From Roseiarcus sp963770035 (GTDB lineage: Bacteria; Pseudomonadota; Alphaproteobacteria; Rhizobiales; Beijerinckiaceae): a DNA stretch of 64,000 nt. Made by a program: the position numbers and the translations under genes. Position 1 is the first letter of the stretch, and every line of letters starts with the position of its first letter. Below are positions 48,226 through 59,618 of the stretch, piece after piece. The notes under the pieces are model-generated. The model was not told where the DNA came from and did no database searches. It saw only the letters and a list, made by a program, of their open reading frames with translations. Where the stretch lies: contig CAVYON010000005.1 in the NCBI GenBank assembly GCA_963770035.1, positions 62,001-126,000 of the forward strand. The letters run 5' to 3'.

Positions 48226-49236
48226 ATGCCAATGGGTCTGGACACGACAAGACGCGGTTGCGCCGTTCGCAGGGGCGTTCTCATCGCTTTGGGCGTGGCC
48301 TGTGTTGCGACAGCGCCGAGCCTGGCGCGCGCCGAGGACAAGAAGTTCCTTATCGGCGTCGTTGAGCTGCAACTCGCCAATCCCTTCTTCGGCAAGCTTG
48401 AAAAAGCCGCCGTCGATACGGCCAAGCAACACGGTCTCGACGTGATGACGGCCGAGGCGAAGACGGCCGGCGACTCCGCCACACAGATCGCCGCCATCGA
48501 GAACATGATCAATCGGGGCGTCAAGGGCATAACACTTGATCCGGCCAATGCGACCGCGCTTGTGCCGGTGGTGAAGAAGGCGCGCGACGCCGGCATTGTC
48601 GTTGTGACGACCAACACCTCGCTTCAGCCGCGAGATGCGGCCGAAGCCGCCTACGAGACCGACAATTTCCAGGCGGGCGTGCTGATCGGCCAGTGGGCGA
48701 AGGCGACGATGGGATCCAAACCCGCCCATGTTGCGTTGCTCGACTACGATCTGTCAGACAAGACCTCGAAAGCCAGACATGACGGCTTCCTCTCGGGCTT
48801 TGGGATCAAGGAAGGCGATCCGCAAATCGCGGGCTCTGCGCTCAACATGGGTAACGCGGAGACGGGTCAAACTGCGATGGAGAACCTGTTATCCGCGCAT
48901 CCAGACATCAACGTGCTCTACACGATCAATGAGCCTGCCGCCCAAGGCGCACACTTCGCGATCAAAAAAGCGAAACGCGACGTCATCGTAACCTCGATCG
49001 ACGGGAGTTGCTCGGGCGTTCGCAGCGTTGCGGATGGTACGATCGGCGCGACGGTCATGCAGTTTCCCGATCGCATGGGACAGATGGCGGTCGAAGCGAT
49101 CATCAAGGCGGTCAATGACGGCGTGAAACCCAGCGGGTTCCACAACACCGGGACAATCCTCATCACCGATCATCCGGTTCCCGGCATCGAATCCAAAGAC
49201 TCAAAATGGGGGCTTGAGAACTGCTGGGGCGCGTGA
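48226..49236 (+). CDS. Sugar ABC transporter periplasmic binding protein, FrcB-like
   Basis: A 336-residue class I (type I fold) sugar-binding protein. A signal peptide (RRGVLIALGVACVATAPSLARA) is followed by FLIGVVELQLANPFFGKLEK and AQIAAIENMINRGVKGITLD-type segments of ribose/fructose/xylose binders. The end GIESKDSKWGLENCWGA is like rhizobial FrcB. AGGAGGAGG stands so close to the ATG at 48226 that the ATG at 48232 may be the true start. It delivers a sugar to the permease and ATPase that follow; the FrcBCA order supports fructose or a related hexose, by inference. Confidence 0.85.
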   Translation: MPMGLDTTRRGCAVRRGVLIALGVACVATAPSLARAEDKKFLIGVVELQLANPFFGKLEKAAVDTAKQHGLDVMTAEAKTAGDSATQIAAIENMINRGVKGITLDPANATALVPVVKKARDAGIVVVTTNTSLQPRDAAEAAYETDNFQAGVLIGQWAKATMGSKPAHVALLDYDLSDKTSKARHDGFLSGFGIKEGDPQIAGSALNMGNAETGQTAMENLLSAHPDINVLYTINEPAAQGAHFAIKKAKRDVIVTSIDGSCSGVRSVADGTIGATVMQFPDRMGQMAVEAIIKAVNDGVKPSGFHNTGTILITDHPVPGIESKDSKWGLENCWGA

Positions 49237-50283
49237 GGATGCAAGGCCCCGACCTTCGCCGAAGCGAAACGGGAGTTTGTCACGAAACCGAGGGGGTTGC
49301 GGCTTCCGCTGCCCCTTCGCGCAGGTTCAAACGGCAAATCGCCAGTCTCTTTGCTTATCCAACGACCGGTCCTCTTGCCGCGCTGATCGTCATTTTTATC
49401 GTCTTCGCGACAACGACTTCTACATTTTTGAATGCCGGCAACGTCTCCCTGATTGCGCAGCAGTCGGTTGTGATCGGAACGCTGGCGCTTGGGCAGACCC
49501 TCATCATTCTCGTCTCGGGGATTGATCTCGCGGACGGGGCCATCATGGTGCTCGGAACGGTCGTCGCCGGCAGCTTCGCATCGCATGGAAATCCGCCTGT
49601 CGCGATGGCTCTCGGCCTGGTTGCCTGCGTGATCCCCTCGGCTCTCAATGGGGTGGTCATCACATGGTTCCGCCTTCCGCCGTTCATCGCGACACTCGGC
49701 ATGTTCACCATCGTCGCAGCAGGCGCGCGCCTCTATACAGAATCGCGCAGTTACCCGATCGAACTCGGACCTTCTCTCCGTTCTTGGTTCCGGCCCGGAC
49801 ATCGCCGCCTTCACGGCCACCTACGGCATGATGCTCTGGGTCGCCCTTACGCTCCTCCTAGGCTACGCGCTCAACGATACAGCTTGGGGGGTGCGCGTCT
49901 ACGCGATCGGCAACTCGCCGGCGGCCGCGCGACTCAATGGGGTCAACGTCACTCGAGTCGTGCTGAGCGTCTACACGCTTGCCGGCGTCTTCTATGCTTT
50001 CGCGGCCTGGCAGGCGCTGGGTCGAACCCCGATTGCCGATCCCAGCGGCTATCAGATTGCCAATCTCGACAGCATTACCGCGGTTGTCATCGGTGGCACT
50101 AGCCTTTTCGGCGGGCGCGGCGGCGTCGCCGGCACGTTTATCGGCACTGTTATCGTGGTCGCGCTCAAAAACGGGCTGACCCAAGCGGGGATCGACTCGC
50201 TCTATCAAGAAATCGCAACCGGCGCGCTCGTCATGCTGGCGGTCGGCGCTGACCAATATCTCGGTCGGGGCCAGCGCGCATGA
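49233..50283 (+). pseudogene. Sugar ABC transporter permease, FrcC-like (one frameshift)
   Basis: A GTG at 49233 overlaps the stop of the binding-protein gene. The first frame encodes membrane helices of the BPD_transp_2/RbsC family (TTGPLAALIVIFIVFATTTS; ALGQTLIILVSGIDLADGAI; GVVITWFRLPPFIATLGMFT). Near 49,770 the frame shifts by one base, and the protein continues with LLSVLGSGPDIAAF, AWGVRVYAIGNSPAAARLNG (coupling loop), ITAVVIGGTSLFGGRGGVAG and a stop at 50283. The corrected protein of ~350 residues has normal length. It overlaps the ATPase gene by four bases. Confidence 0.82.
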
Positions 50284-51038
50284 GCAATCCATTCACGCCG
50301 AGTCCCGATTTCGCGATGCAAGCGCGGGGCCTGACGAAACTTTACGGTCACGTTGTCGCAATGGAAGACACGGATTTCGATCTGGTTCGTGGAGAAATCC
50401 TCGCTGTCGTCGGCGACAACGGCGCCGGCAAGTCGACACTCATCAAGGCGCTGTCCGGCGCTTTGATCCCGGACGAGGGTCAAGTCTATCTGAACGGCCA
50501 GGCGATTCAGTTCTCGAACCCGCTTTCGGCGCGCTTGCTCGGAATTGAAACCGTCTATCAGGAACTTGCGGTCGCGACTCAACTCGACATCGCGCAAAAC
50601 ATGTTCCTTGGGCGCGAAGTGAGGAAGCCCGGAGTGCTCGGCACTGTCTTCCGGCAACTCGACAAGAAGGCCATGCGACGGCAAGCCGACGAACACATGA
50701 GAACCCTCGGCATCCGAGTCCAATCCATTCGACAGACGATCGAAACGCTCTCCGGTGGCCAACGTCAGGCGGTCGCAGTCGCGCGCGCCGCGGCTTGGGG
50801 CCGCAAGGTCGTCATTCTCGACGAGCCAACCGCTGCGCTTGGCGTCCGCGAGACCAACCAAGTGCTCGACCTCATTCGCCGGGTCAAGGAGCAGGGTCTC
50901 TCGGTTGTTCTGATCAGCCATTCGATGCCGGAGGTTTTCGCCATCGCCGACCGTATTCATATCCATCGACTTGGCCTGAGCGAGCGGCCGATTTTGCCGC
51001 AGAGTCGAAGGGCCCCTATCGTGGTGTTAAGTGCGTGA
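50280..51038 (+). CDS. Sugar ABC transporter ATPase, FrcA-like, with a foreign C-terminus
   Basis: Residues 1-~231 are a single ABC ATPase domain as in FrcA: Walker A VVGDNGAGKSTLIKALSGA, ETVYQELAVATQLDIAQNMF (Q loop region), signature TLSGGQRQAVAVARAAAWG, Walker B VVILDEPTAALGVRE and VVLISHSMPEVFAIADRIHI HRLG. After HRLG (~50,974) the expected tail is replaced by LSERPILPQSRRAPIVVLSA and a stop. That point coincides with the change from alphaproteobacterial to acidobacterial sequence, so the tail is probably an artefact of the join. ATGA overlap with the permease. Confidence 0.82.
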   Translation: MSNPFTPSPDFAMQARGLTKLYGHVVAMEDTDFDLVRGEILAVVGDNGAGKSTLIKALSGALIPDEGQVYLNGQAIQFSNPLSARLLGIETVYQELAVATQLDIAQNMFLGREVRKPGVLGTVFRQLDKKAMRRQADEHMRTLGIRVQSIRQTIETLSGGQRQAVAVARAAAWGRKVVILDEPTAALGVRETNQVLDLIRRVKEQGLSVVLISHSMPEVFAIADRIHIHRLGLSERPILPQSRRAPIVVLSA

Positions 51039-51137
51039 CAATAATAGTGCTCCTTCGAGTTGTTAGCGCGAAAAAGCGTTGCCTCGCTTCAGGGTGTCAC
51101 AGGCTTTAAGTACTTATCGACATTTTTCCGCAGTCTG
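50975..51137. other. Probable contig junction
   Basis: Family similarity of the sugar ATPase ends at ~50,974. By 51,138 the sequence is acidobacterial in style, with short hairpin repeats and then a TolC-like gene. Nothing between is recognisable. I see no insertion-sequence ends or target repeats. Confidence 0.5.
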
Positions 51138-51154
51138 TTTAGCCGCTGAGGTAC

Positions 51155-51186
51155 AGAAAAATGCCGCCCCTCTTGCTGGACGGCAT
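51155..51186 (-). terminator. Terminator-like hairpin, copy A of a duplicated element
   Basis: On the minus strand ATGCCGTCC pairs with GGGCGGCAT and is followed by TTTTTCTGT. It is part of a ~70-base element (51138-51210) that recurs at 51475-51541. Confidence 0.55.
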
Positions 51187-51474
51187 CTTCCCTACTTCCC
51201 TGCTTCGCTCCTACTATTGCCGCGGCTGGCGCCAATCGTCGTGCTGCCTCCGGTCGAGTCCCGCTTGCGGGACGGGCGCCATGACAGCCCAGCGTGCAGC
51301 GCCCGCTTTTGGCGCGGAACGCTGGGTAGGCCCGCGATCAAGACAGCGAGTCCCTCGGGGACGTCACAGCCCTTCGAGCACAGTTGTTGCTGTTTCTTCA
51401 GTCGCCGCGACAGGCCGTGCCCGGGTGGAGCAGGCCTTCAGGCCTGCATTCAAGCACGCCAGTGTGCGAGCGGC

Positions 51475-51541
51475 TTTAGCCGCTGAGGTAAAGAAAATGC
51501 CGCCCCTCTTCCAGGACGGCATCTTCCCTGCTTCTCTCCTA
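51475..51541. repeat. Second copy of the ~70-base element of 51138-51210
   Basis: TTTAGCCGCTGAGGTAAAGA opens this copy and TTTAGCCGCTGAGGTACAGA the first; both continue with the same terminator-type stem and CTTCCCT.CTTC. Upstream in this copy lies a hairpin GCAGGCCT/AGGCCTGC (51430-51447) typical of acidobacterial intergenic DNA. The repeat overlaps the end of the TolC-like gene. Confidence 0.65.
51489..51522 (-). terminator. Intrinsic terminator of the TolC-like gene
   Basis: Read on the minus strand, a 9-pair stem (ATGCCGTCC with GGGCGGCAT, one G-U pair) is followed by TTTTCTTT, directly downstream of the TolC-like stop. Confidence 0.65.
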
Positions 51542-53610
51542 CTGCTGTGGCGGCGCTGCACCTGGTTGCTCGCCGGCACTACGCCCTGAATCTTCGGCAT
51601 CTGTTTCACCTTCCCGGATTCTGCGTCCGCTATATCAATGCCCAACTTAGTCAACGTTTCCGCCGTCACCCGGTCCAACTCCACCTTCGACTTCTCATAG
51701 TTGGCCGCGGCATTCAGCACATTCGATTCCGCTGTGGTCAAATTGCTCGACGCCTGCAATACCAGCGTCGGCGTCGAAGCCCCATAGCCGAACTTCTTCT
51801 GCTCCGCTACCAGGCTCTCGTTCGCATAGTCGCGGGCCGCTATCGCCGCTTGCAGAGCGGCGTAGTTGTTGCTCATGCGTGAACGCTGCATTCCGCACTT
51901 GCAGACTGATGAAGTTCTCCTGCTGCTGCAACGCCACTTGCGACTGCCGATATTCCAGCTCCGATCGCACCTGGTCGGATTGTGCCTGCCGGTTACGAAT
52001 CGGAATATTCAGATTCAACCCGATACCCTTGTCCGGCGCGGAGCTGTTGAACAGATCGTGAAATGCGTTGGGATAGCCGCTCGGAGGCACCGGGCAATTC
52101 TGAAACTCCCGATGCATGGGAAAATCGCGTTCTGATCGCCCGCCAGTCCGGTCGCGCCGTAGAACGCGAAAGCGTCCAGCGTCGGCCGCAGCGCGTTCTT
52201 GATCGACTTGCGTGAGATGTCCAGGTTGGTGAGATTGATGCGCGCGATGGCGATTTCCGGCCGCGCCTGCAGCGCCTCCTGGATCAGGTCGTCCACCGGC
52301 CGCACCTCGAACTGCTCGTTCGGCTTCAGCGTGTCGGTCGGGATCACCGGAGCTACCGCCAGAATCGGGTCTCCCATGTTCTTGGTGATGGCATTCTTCA
52401 TCAGCAACTGCTGCAGCTGAAGCGCCGTCTGCGAAGCAATCAGGTTCTGCTTGGCTGTGGCCACGCCACTCTGCGCCTGCGCCAAAGTGATGGGGGCAAG
52501 GGTGCCGATCCTCACCTGTTCCTGATTGTCGGTCAGCGTCTTCTGCGTCAGCTGCAACGCCCGCTCGTTAACCTGTACCGCTTCATAAGCGGTCACCAGG
52601 TCCCAGTAAATGTTTTCGATCTGGGAAACCGTCTGGATGATCTGCTGCCGGAAAACCACATCTTCCTCCTCGCGGTTGTTGCGTGCAATGCGGATCCAGC
52701 GCAAGTTGGGGTCGAATCCGAAGCCCTGCAGCAGGTGCTGGCGCAGGGTAAAACGGAACTGAGAACCGATCTGCGGTGACAGTTGGGTGAAGACCGAGTT
52801 CGTAGTGATGCGATTGTTGGAAAATCCCACCGTGGCCAGCGTGCCCGTGGAAAATCCCTGCGTCCATTGGAAGTTGTAGGTGTTGGTGTTCTGCACCAGC
52901 GTTGGCGTCCCGGTGAAAACGATGTTCGACTGCGGCGTGGTGGCATGCTCGCCGCTGATCGTGCCGGTCAGAATCGGGTCATAGTTATCGATGACCGGCC
53001 CGTTGCCCAGCGTGGACGTCACGATTCCCGCCGCGCCTGCGCCCGCACCTCCCGTGCCCAGCTGGGTACCGCCGGCGCCCGTCCCCTGCGCGCCGCTAGA
53101 CCCGGTTCCACCCGCAGAAGTTGTCGCGGTCGCGCCTCCCGGCGTGCTTTGCACCACTCCGGCGTTCACGCCCCGGGCCACCGCCCCGGACTGGGTCCGC
53201 AGAAGATCGGTATCCGCGATCGACAGGTTATAGCGTTGCAGCGTTATGTCCAGATTGTTTTCCAGCGCCATGGCCACCGCATCGTCGATCGACAGGTATA
53301 GCTTGCCATCGCGGATCAGTTGGTCGATGCGGGCCGAATTGGTCAGGTTGGGCGCGGGTACGTCCCGCACCGTATAAGGCGCCCAAAATTTCGGGAACGA
53401 CGACTTCCCTTTCGCGTAGTTCTGGTCGGAATACAACGGCGCATTCTTCTGCGGCGCCGGCGCTTGCGGCAGCGGCGTCAACGGAGGCATGCTCACCTGA
53501 CTACCCCCGGAAGTTGTATTTTGCCCAAAGCTCGCGCTCACCAGCAATGCCACCAGCGCTGCCAGCAAGGCTTTTCGCGCGGCGTATCCGATCAAACTCG
53601 AAACGTGCAT
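51539..53610 (-). pseudogene. TolC-family outer membrane efflux protein (about three frameshifts)
   Basis: The start at 53610 has AGGAG upstream and a signal peptide (YAARKALLAALVALLVSASF GQ). The N-terminal region is acidobacterial in style (APQKNAPLYSDQNYAKGKSS), followed by TolC-type coiled coils: LSIDDAVAMALENNLDITLQ, IIQTVSQIENIYWDLVTAYE, ALQLTQKTLTDNQEQVRIGT. After GLAGDQNAIFP (~52,120) the protein moves to another frame (IGLNLNIPIRNRQAQSDQVR), changes again near 51,885 (ALQAAIAARDYANESLVAEQ) and ends, after a last shift, at the stop 51539. The corrected length of ~690 residues is typical of acidobacterial TolC proteins. It would form the outer-membrane duct of an efflux pump; no pump genes are visible. 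Confidence 0.8.
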
Positions 53611-53788
53611 GAGCTTATCTCCTGAACTAAGAAAACGGTCTGGTTCCTGCTGCCGTATGGTTGCGGTTGGCCTCTCCTTTATACGCACGAAAGGCCATAA
53701 AGGTTCATGCTTACCTATAAGTTACGGAAAAAAGTAGTACCCAACCGTGCAAGCGCCGACAGGGCCGGTCGGGTGCAAAAACGACCTC

Positions 53789-54170
53789 CGAGCCCTTCAG
53801 TGGCGGCACGAGACTGTCTGCTTTGCCCGATGGGATGACACTCGCGAAGGTCAGCCGCGCAAGCGGCGATAGCGCCGTTAGCCCGGCGCGTGAGCGCCGG
53901 GTAGTATCGGAAATCAGTCTGAGCCGCGTAGCGGCGACACCGGCTCTTCCCCTGGAATCGCAAGCCCCCGTTGAAGTCACCCGAGCCCTTCCGTGGCGGC
54001 ACGAGACTGTCTGCTTTGCCCGATGGGATGACACTCGCGAAGGTCGAGCCGCGCAAGCGGCGATAGCGCCGTTAGCCCAGCGCGTGAGCGCTGGGTAGTA
54101 TCGAAAATCAGTCTGAGCCGCGTAGCGGCGACACCGGCTCTTCCCTGGACTCGCAAGCCCCCGCCGAGGT
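53789..54170. repeat. Tandem pair of ~193-base acidobacterial intergenic repeats
   Basis: Unit 1 starts at 53789 and unit 2 at 53982, both with CGAGCCCTTC(A/C)GTGGCGGCA. They share several small hairpins, e.g. GCCCGGCGC...GCGCCGGG and AGCCGCGTAGCGGC. They are nearly identical, with compensatory-looking changes (CGGCGCGTGAGCGCCG in one, CAGCGCGTGAGCGCTG in the other). A related partial unit (AGCCCAGCGATTTATCGCTG) lies at ~54359-54420. The type resembles planctomycete/acidobacterial repeats that are often mis-annotated as DUF1589 proteins. No gene is supported between 53,611 and 54,974. Confidence 0.8.
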
Positions 54171-54706
54171 GGAAAAATCCCCGTTCCGCTCAGCCGCCCA
54201 ACGTCCGCACGTAGATGGACTTTTCCCCGCCACGGATGTCACCTGGAGCGCCTTGAACCGCCTCGTGGATCGAACCCGCGATAAACCAGCGCCGCAGCCG
54301 GGGTCCCCGGCACGTGCCGCTTTTGCGCGTGTTGGGGTGGGTAGGCGCGAAAGAGCTTAGCCCAGCGATTTATCGCTGGGTGGAGTCGAAAATCGATCTG
54401 AGCCCCGTAGGGGCGGCAGAGCTTCTCATCCAGATTCCCCCGAGCCGCTCAGCCGCGATACGATCTATCCTCGTCACCTGTCAATGTGATCTGGGTCCTT
54501 GCGGAACTCCACTCCTTTGCGCTATTCGTTAAGGCGTGAGGAGCGGGTCGTCCTGTCTCTTCGATGGCTGCGCTCAGTGCGCAGGCAAAAGAGCTCTTTG
54601 CCAGTCAGCGGTCCGCGCCGAAAGGTAACCTGCCAGTTTCGCCGAGAGACGCTGGAGACTCTCGAGGCTGCAGGCCTAACTAGCGTGTTTGCATGACTTT
54701 GCGGAT

Positions 54707-54858
54707 AACTCCAATGTTTTGACGACTTTGGAGTACTCATTGCAAACTGCTGATAGGACTACACTTAGTGGATTGGCTAACTTCAATCCTTTGACGACTT
54801 TACAAGCAAAGTCTTCAAAATAAGGACTTTACAAATTCAACAATTTTCCTTGACGACC
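54707..54858. repeat. Direct repeats with core TTGACGACTTT in an AT-rich stretch
   Basis: AACTCCAATGTTTTGACGAC (from 54707) and AACTTCAATCCTTTGACGAC (from 54779) are two copies of a ~22-base unit, 72 bases apart. A weaker third ends TTGACGACC at 54850-54858. The stretch is visibly AT-richer than its surroundings. Confidence 0.5.
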
Positions 54859-54926
54859 TCCTGTCCCCGCCTCTATATACCACTTAAGTGCCATTACTAG
54901 ACACCAAGAGACTGCGGCCCAAAAGT

Positions 54927-54954
54927 AAAGCCGGAGCTGGTTAGCTCCGGCTTT
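54927..54954 (-). terminator. Terminator of the PEP-CTERM gene
   Basis: AAAGCCGGAGC and GCTCCGGCTTT form an 11-pair stem around a six-base loop, 20 bases past the stop of the PEP-CTERM gene. On the minus strand it is followed by TACTTTTGG. Confidence 0.75.
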
Positions 54955-54974
54955 GCGAAATCTGCTACAGGGGG

Positions 54975-55637
54975 TTAGAGATTGATCTTGCGACGGAAGG
55001 CGCCGAACACACCGACCAACCCGGTTCCGAACAACAGAAGCGTGCTGGGTTCAGGTGTCGTGCCGCTGCCACCAAGAATCTGGAAAGCACCTTGCGGCTG
55101 GTTACCATTGCTGTTCCAGGTCTTGCCGCCGTCGGTGGAGTACTCATCGACGCCGGTAGCGCTGTTGCTGAAGTTCCACGCTTCCCATGTGGTAGCGGTG
55201 GTGTCGGTCGGACCAATTACCATCCAGTAGTTGGTTCCGGCTGTCAGGTTGAGTCCGGAAATGCCGGTGATGCTCACCAGACCGCAGCAGTTACCGAAGG
55301 TTGTGGAGCTGGAGAGGTTGGAGAACATCGCCAGCTGTGTGCCGGGCTGCCCGGCGTTGTCAGCGTTGACCGAAACGTAGAACGAGTTGACACCGGTCAC
55401 GATGCCGACACCGACGTCGATCTCACTGACGCTGCCGCTCAGCGCAACCTGGAACTCGTTCGCAGCGGTAAAGCTGGTTCCGATGTACCCGGTTCCCGAA
55501 ACGGTCCATCCCGAGCAGCAATTGTAAACGTTGCTGCCTGTCCCCAGATTTGAGTACAGCGTGTCGGCCATCGCCGGCATGCTGACGCACATCGCTAGGG
55601 CCAGCAAACAAATCGACCATACTAGTTTTCTCTTCAA
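54975..55637 (-). CDS. PEP-CTERM sorting domain protein
   Basis: A 220-residue exported protein. The signal peptide is KRKLVWSICLLALAMCVSMP AMA. The body (SNVYNCCSGWTVSGTGYIGT, TWEAWNFSNSATGVDEYS) is a Ser/Thr/Gly-rich beta-type domain with two CC pairs. The end is TPEPSTLLLFGTGLVGVFGA followed by FRRK, the classical PEP-CTERM signal: Pro-Glu-Pro motif, membrane helix, basic residues. Exosortase cleaves such tails, often for proteins linked to extracellular polysaccharide. No exosortase gene lies in the window. AGGAAC stands upstream of the start. Confidence 0.9.
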   Translation of the reverse strand: MKRKLVWSICLLALAMCVSMPAMADTLYSNLGTGSNVYNCCSGWTVSGTGYIGTSFTAANEFQVALSGSVSEIDVGVGIVTGVNSFYVSVNADNAGQPGTQLAMFSNLSSSTTFGNCCGLVSITGISGLNLTAGTNYWMVIGPTDTTATTWEAWNFSNSATGVDEYSTDGGKTWNSNGNQPQGAFQILGGSGTTPEPSTLLLFGTGLVGVFGAFRRKINL

Positions 55638-56139
55638 GTTGTTCCTCCGTGGTTGAGAGTCTTGACTCGCGAGGTTGAGACTTCGACTCGAACACCTTAC
55701 GGTGTTTACCGAAGGGCCCGTTTACGGCACAAGGAGCAGGGTCGCGACCAAATTGATTGCTCCTTGCCTAGCCCTCTCGCCATCCGAGAAACACAGTCCG
55801 AAGCGGTGCCAGTACGGATCTCGATCGAGCTATCGTCAACATTGCTGCAATTCTGTCTCCACCGTAACTGATTGAAAGATATGAGCCATTAATTTCAGCA
55901 GCTGCAACAACTTGCAACACAGTGCCCGTCCGTTTCCACCATTGTGCTCCACAACCACGCCTTTGCTCTCTTCATGCCTGGAATCAGTACTTTACAAGGA
56001 AACTTCCGGTAAAGTATTAACCCCCAAGACTTTATCGGCATAGGCTTGAGCCGCATAGAGTTAGCGGAGCGGCCGGATCCACCCAGAAAAGCCCTCTGTT
56101 CCGCCACCTCGACTGGGTCCGGGTGTTAAACTTCTGGCC
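55638..56139. other. Intergenic stretch without a supported gene
   Basis: Possible short frames exist on both strands, but none shows a ribosome site or family similarity. I see no RNA gene or clear repeat here. Confidence 0.4.
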
Positions 56140-56671
56140 GTGACTACGAAACTACTGCAAACCGCCCTTCTGCTAGGAATGGTTGGCCTGGCCAACGCTC
56201 AAACCATCGCCCGTCCCGATGTGCCGGAGAAGATCAAAGCGCCTGCGGGCGAGGAAGTGGTCTTGCGAGGCGCACGCATCCGGCTCACAAATCTATGTTT
56301 GTCAGGCAGGAGCGGACGGCAAGTTCGCTTGGACGCTGAAAGCCCCGGAGGCGGAGCTGCACGATGGGCAAGGAGCGGTCATCGGGCGACACTACGCCGG
56401 ACCCACTTGGAAGCTGAACGATGAGAGCGAAGTCAGCGGAAAGGCCGTGGCGAAGGTCGATTCGCCAGATGCAGGATCGATTCCCTGGCTGCTGGTGACG
56501 GTCACCGGCCATGGCGGAGAGGGTGGGCTGAGCCGGGTCACCAGCGTTCAGCGAATCCAGACCAAGGGCGGACAGCCTCCGCCGGCGGGCGACTGCAATG
56601 CTGCGAAGAAAGATGTCCAGGCGAAGAGTAGTTACACCGCCGACTACTATTTCTACGCACCGGGGAAATGA
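56140..56671 (+). pseudogene. DUF3455 protein (one frameshift)
   Basis: A GTG start opens a signal peptide (KLLQTALLLGMVGLANAQ), then ARPDVPEKIKAPAGEEVVLR. One base later the DUF3455 sequence continues in the next frame: AHASGSQIYVCQAGADGKFA, VIGRHYAGPTWKLNDESEVS, SIPWLLVTVTGHGGEGGLSR and a final SSYTADYYFYAPGK. Removing an A near 56,268 joins the two into a ~176-residue secreted protein. The family is common in Acidobacteria and Proteobacteria; its function is unknown. Confidence 0.75.
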
Positions 56672-56733
56672 CCGGCCTTTGACTGCCGCAACCGCTTAGA
56701 TAGCGGCGAGACTGGGCTTTGACCTAGGTGTGA

Positions 56734-56763
56734 TTGACCCCACTTCCCTCGAAATGTTATAAA
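56734..56763 (+). promoter_or_regulatory. Candidate promoter for hppA
   Basis: TTGACC at 56734-56739 and TATAAA at 56758-56763 are 18 bases apart. The predicted leader to the hppA start is ~300 bases and has no gene that I can support; a hairpin GCCGCAT/ATGCGGC lies just before the ribosome site. Confidence 0.4.
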
Positions 56764-57078
56764 GACTCGCCTTTTGTGCTGCGCCGGTGGTGTGCGCGAA
56801 TGTGCACACAAACTGGTGCAATTGTTCCCGACGCGGCCAAACCTCAGCACTTCTGTCTTGAAGTGGAAGCGCGTTTCCGGGATTCCAGCAGGTTCCATGC
56901 ATGGTCTTGACGGGCGGTCTGCGAAGACGCAAGTCAGAGGCTCGTGCGCGCCTGACCGGCTGGGTGGTCATCGATCTCATGGAAACGCTGCCGGCGAAGG
57001 CGCCGGAGAGCGGAACAACCTAACGTCATAGTCATGGGCTTCCGCCGCATAGCGGATGCGGCCCATCGGAGGAATCAT

Positions 57079-59575
<2,497 letters not shown>

Positions 59576-59578
59576 CAG

Positions 59579-59604
59579 AAAACGCCATCCCGCAAGGGAT
59601 GGCG
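59579..59604. terminator. Bidirectional terminator between hppA and the sedolisin gene
   Basis: CGCCATCCC and GGGATGGCG pair around a GCAA tetraloop. On the minus strand the stem is followed by TTTTCT. It lies between two convergent genes and can serve both. Confidence 0.75.
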
Positions 59605-59618
59605 CTTCCGTTTGCAGG

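Noticed and set aside
50960..51140. Insertion sequence at the change of sequence type
   Set aside because: No terminal inverted repeats, target-site duplication or transposase codons could be found.
53711..54098. Short open frames inside the 193-base repeats
   Set aside because: They recur only because the repeat recurs, and they read through hairpin arms. Such frames are commonly mis-annotated as DUF-type proteins.
54165..54360. A minus-strand frame ending KSIYVRTLGG and stop, as if the tail of a gene
   Set aside because: No start, ribosome site or recognisable family; it lies inside the repeat block and is probably part of a non-coding repeat.
55895..56107. A 70-codon minus-strand frame upstream of the DUF3455 gene
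   Set aside because: No ribosome site, poor composition and no family similarity.
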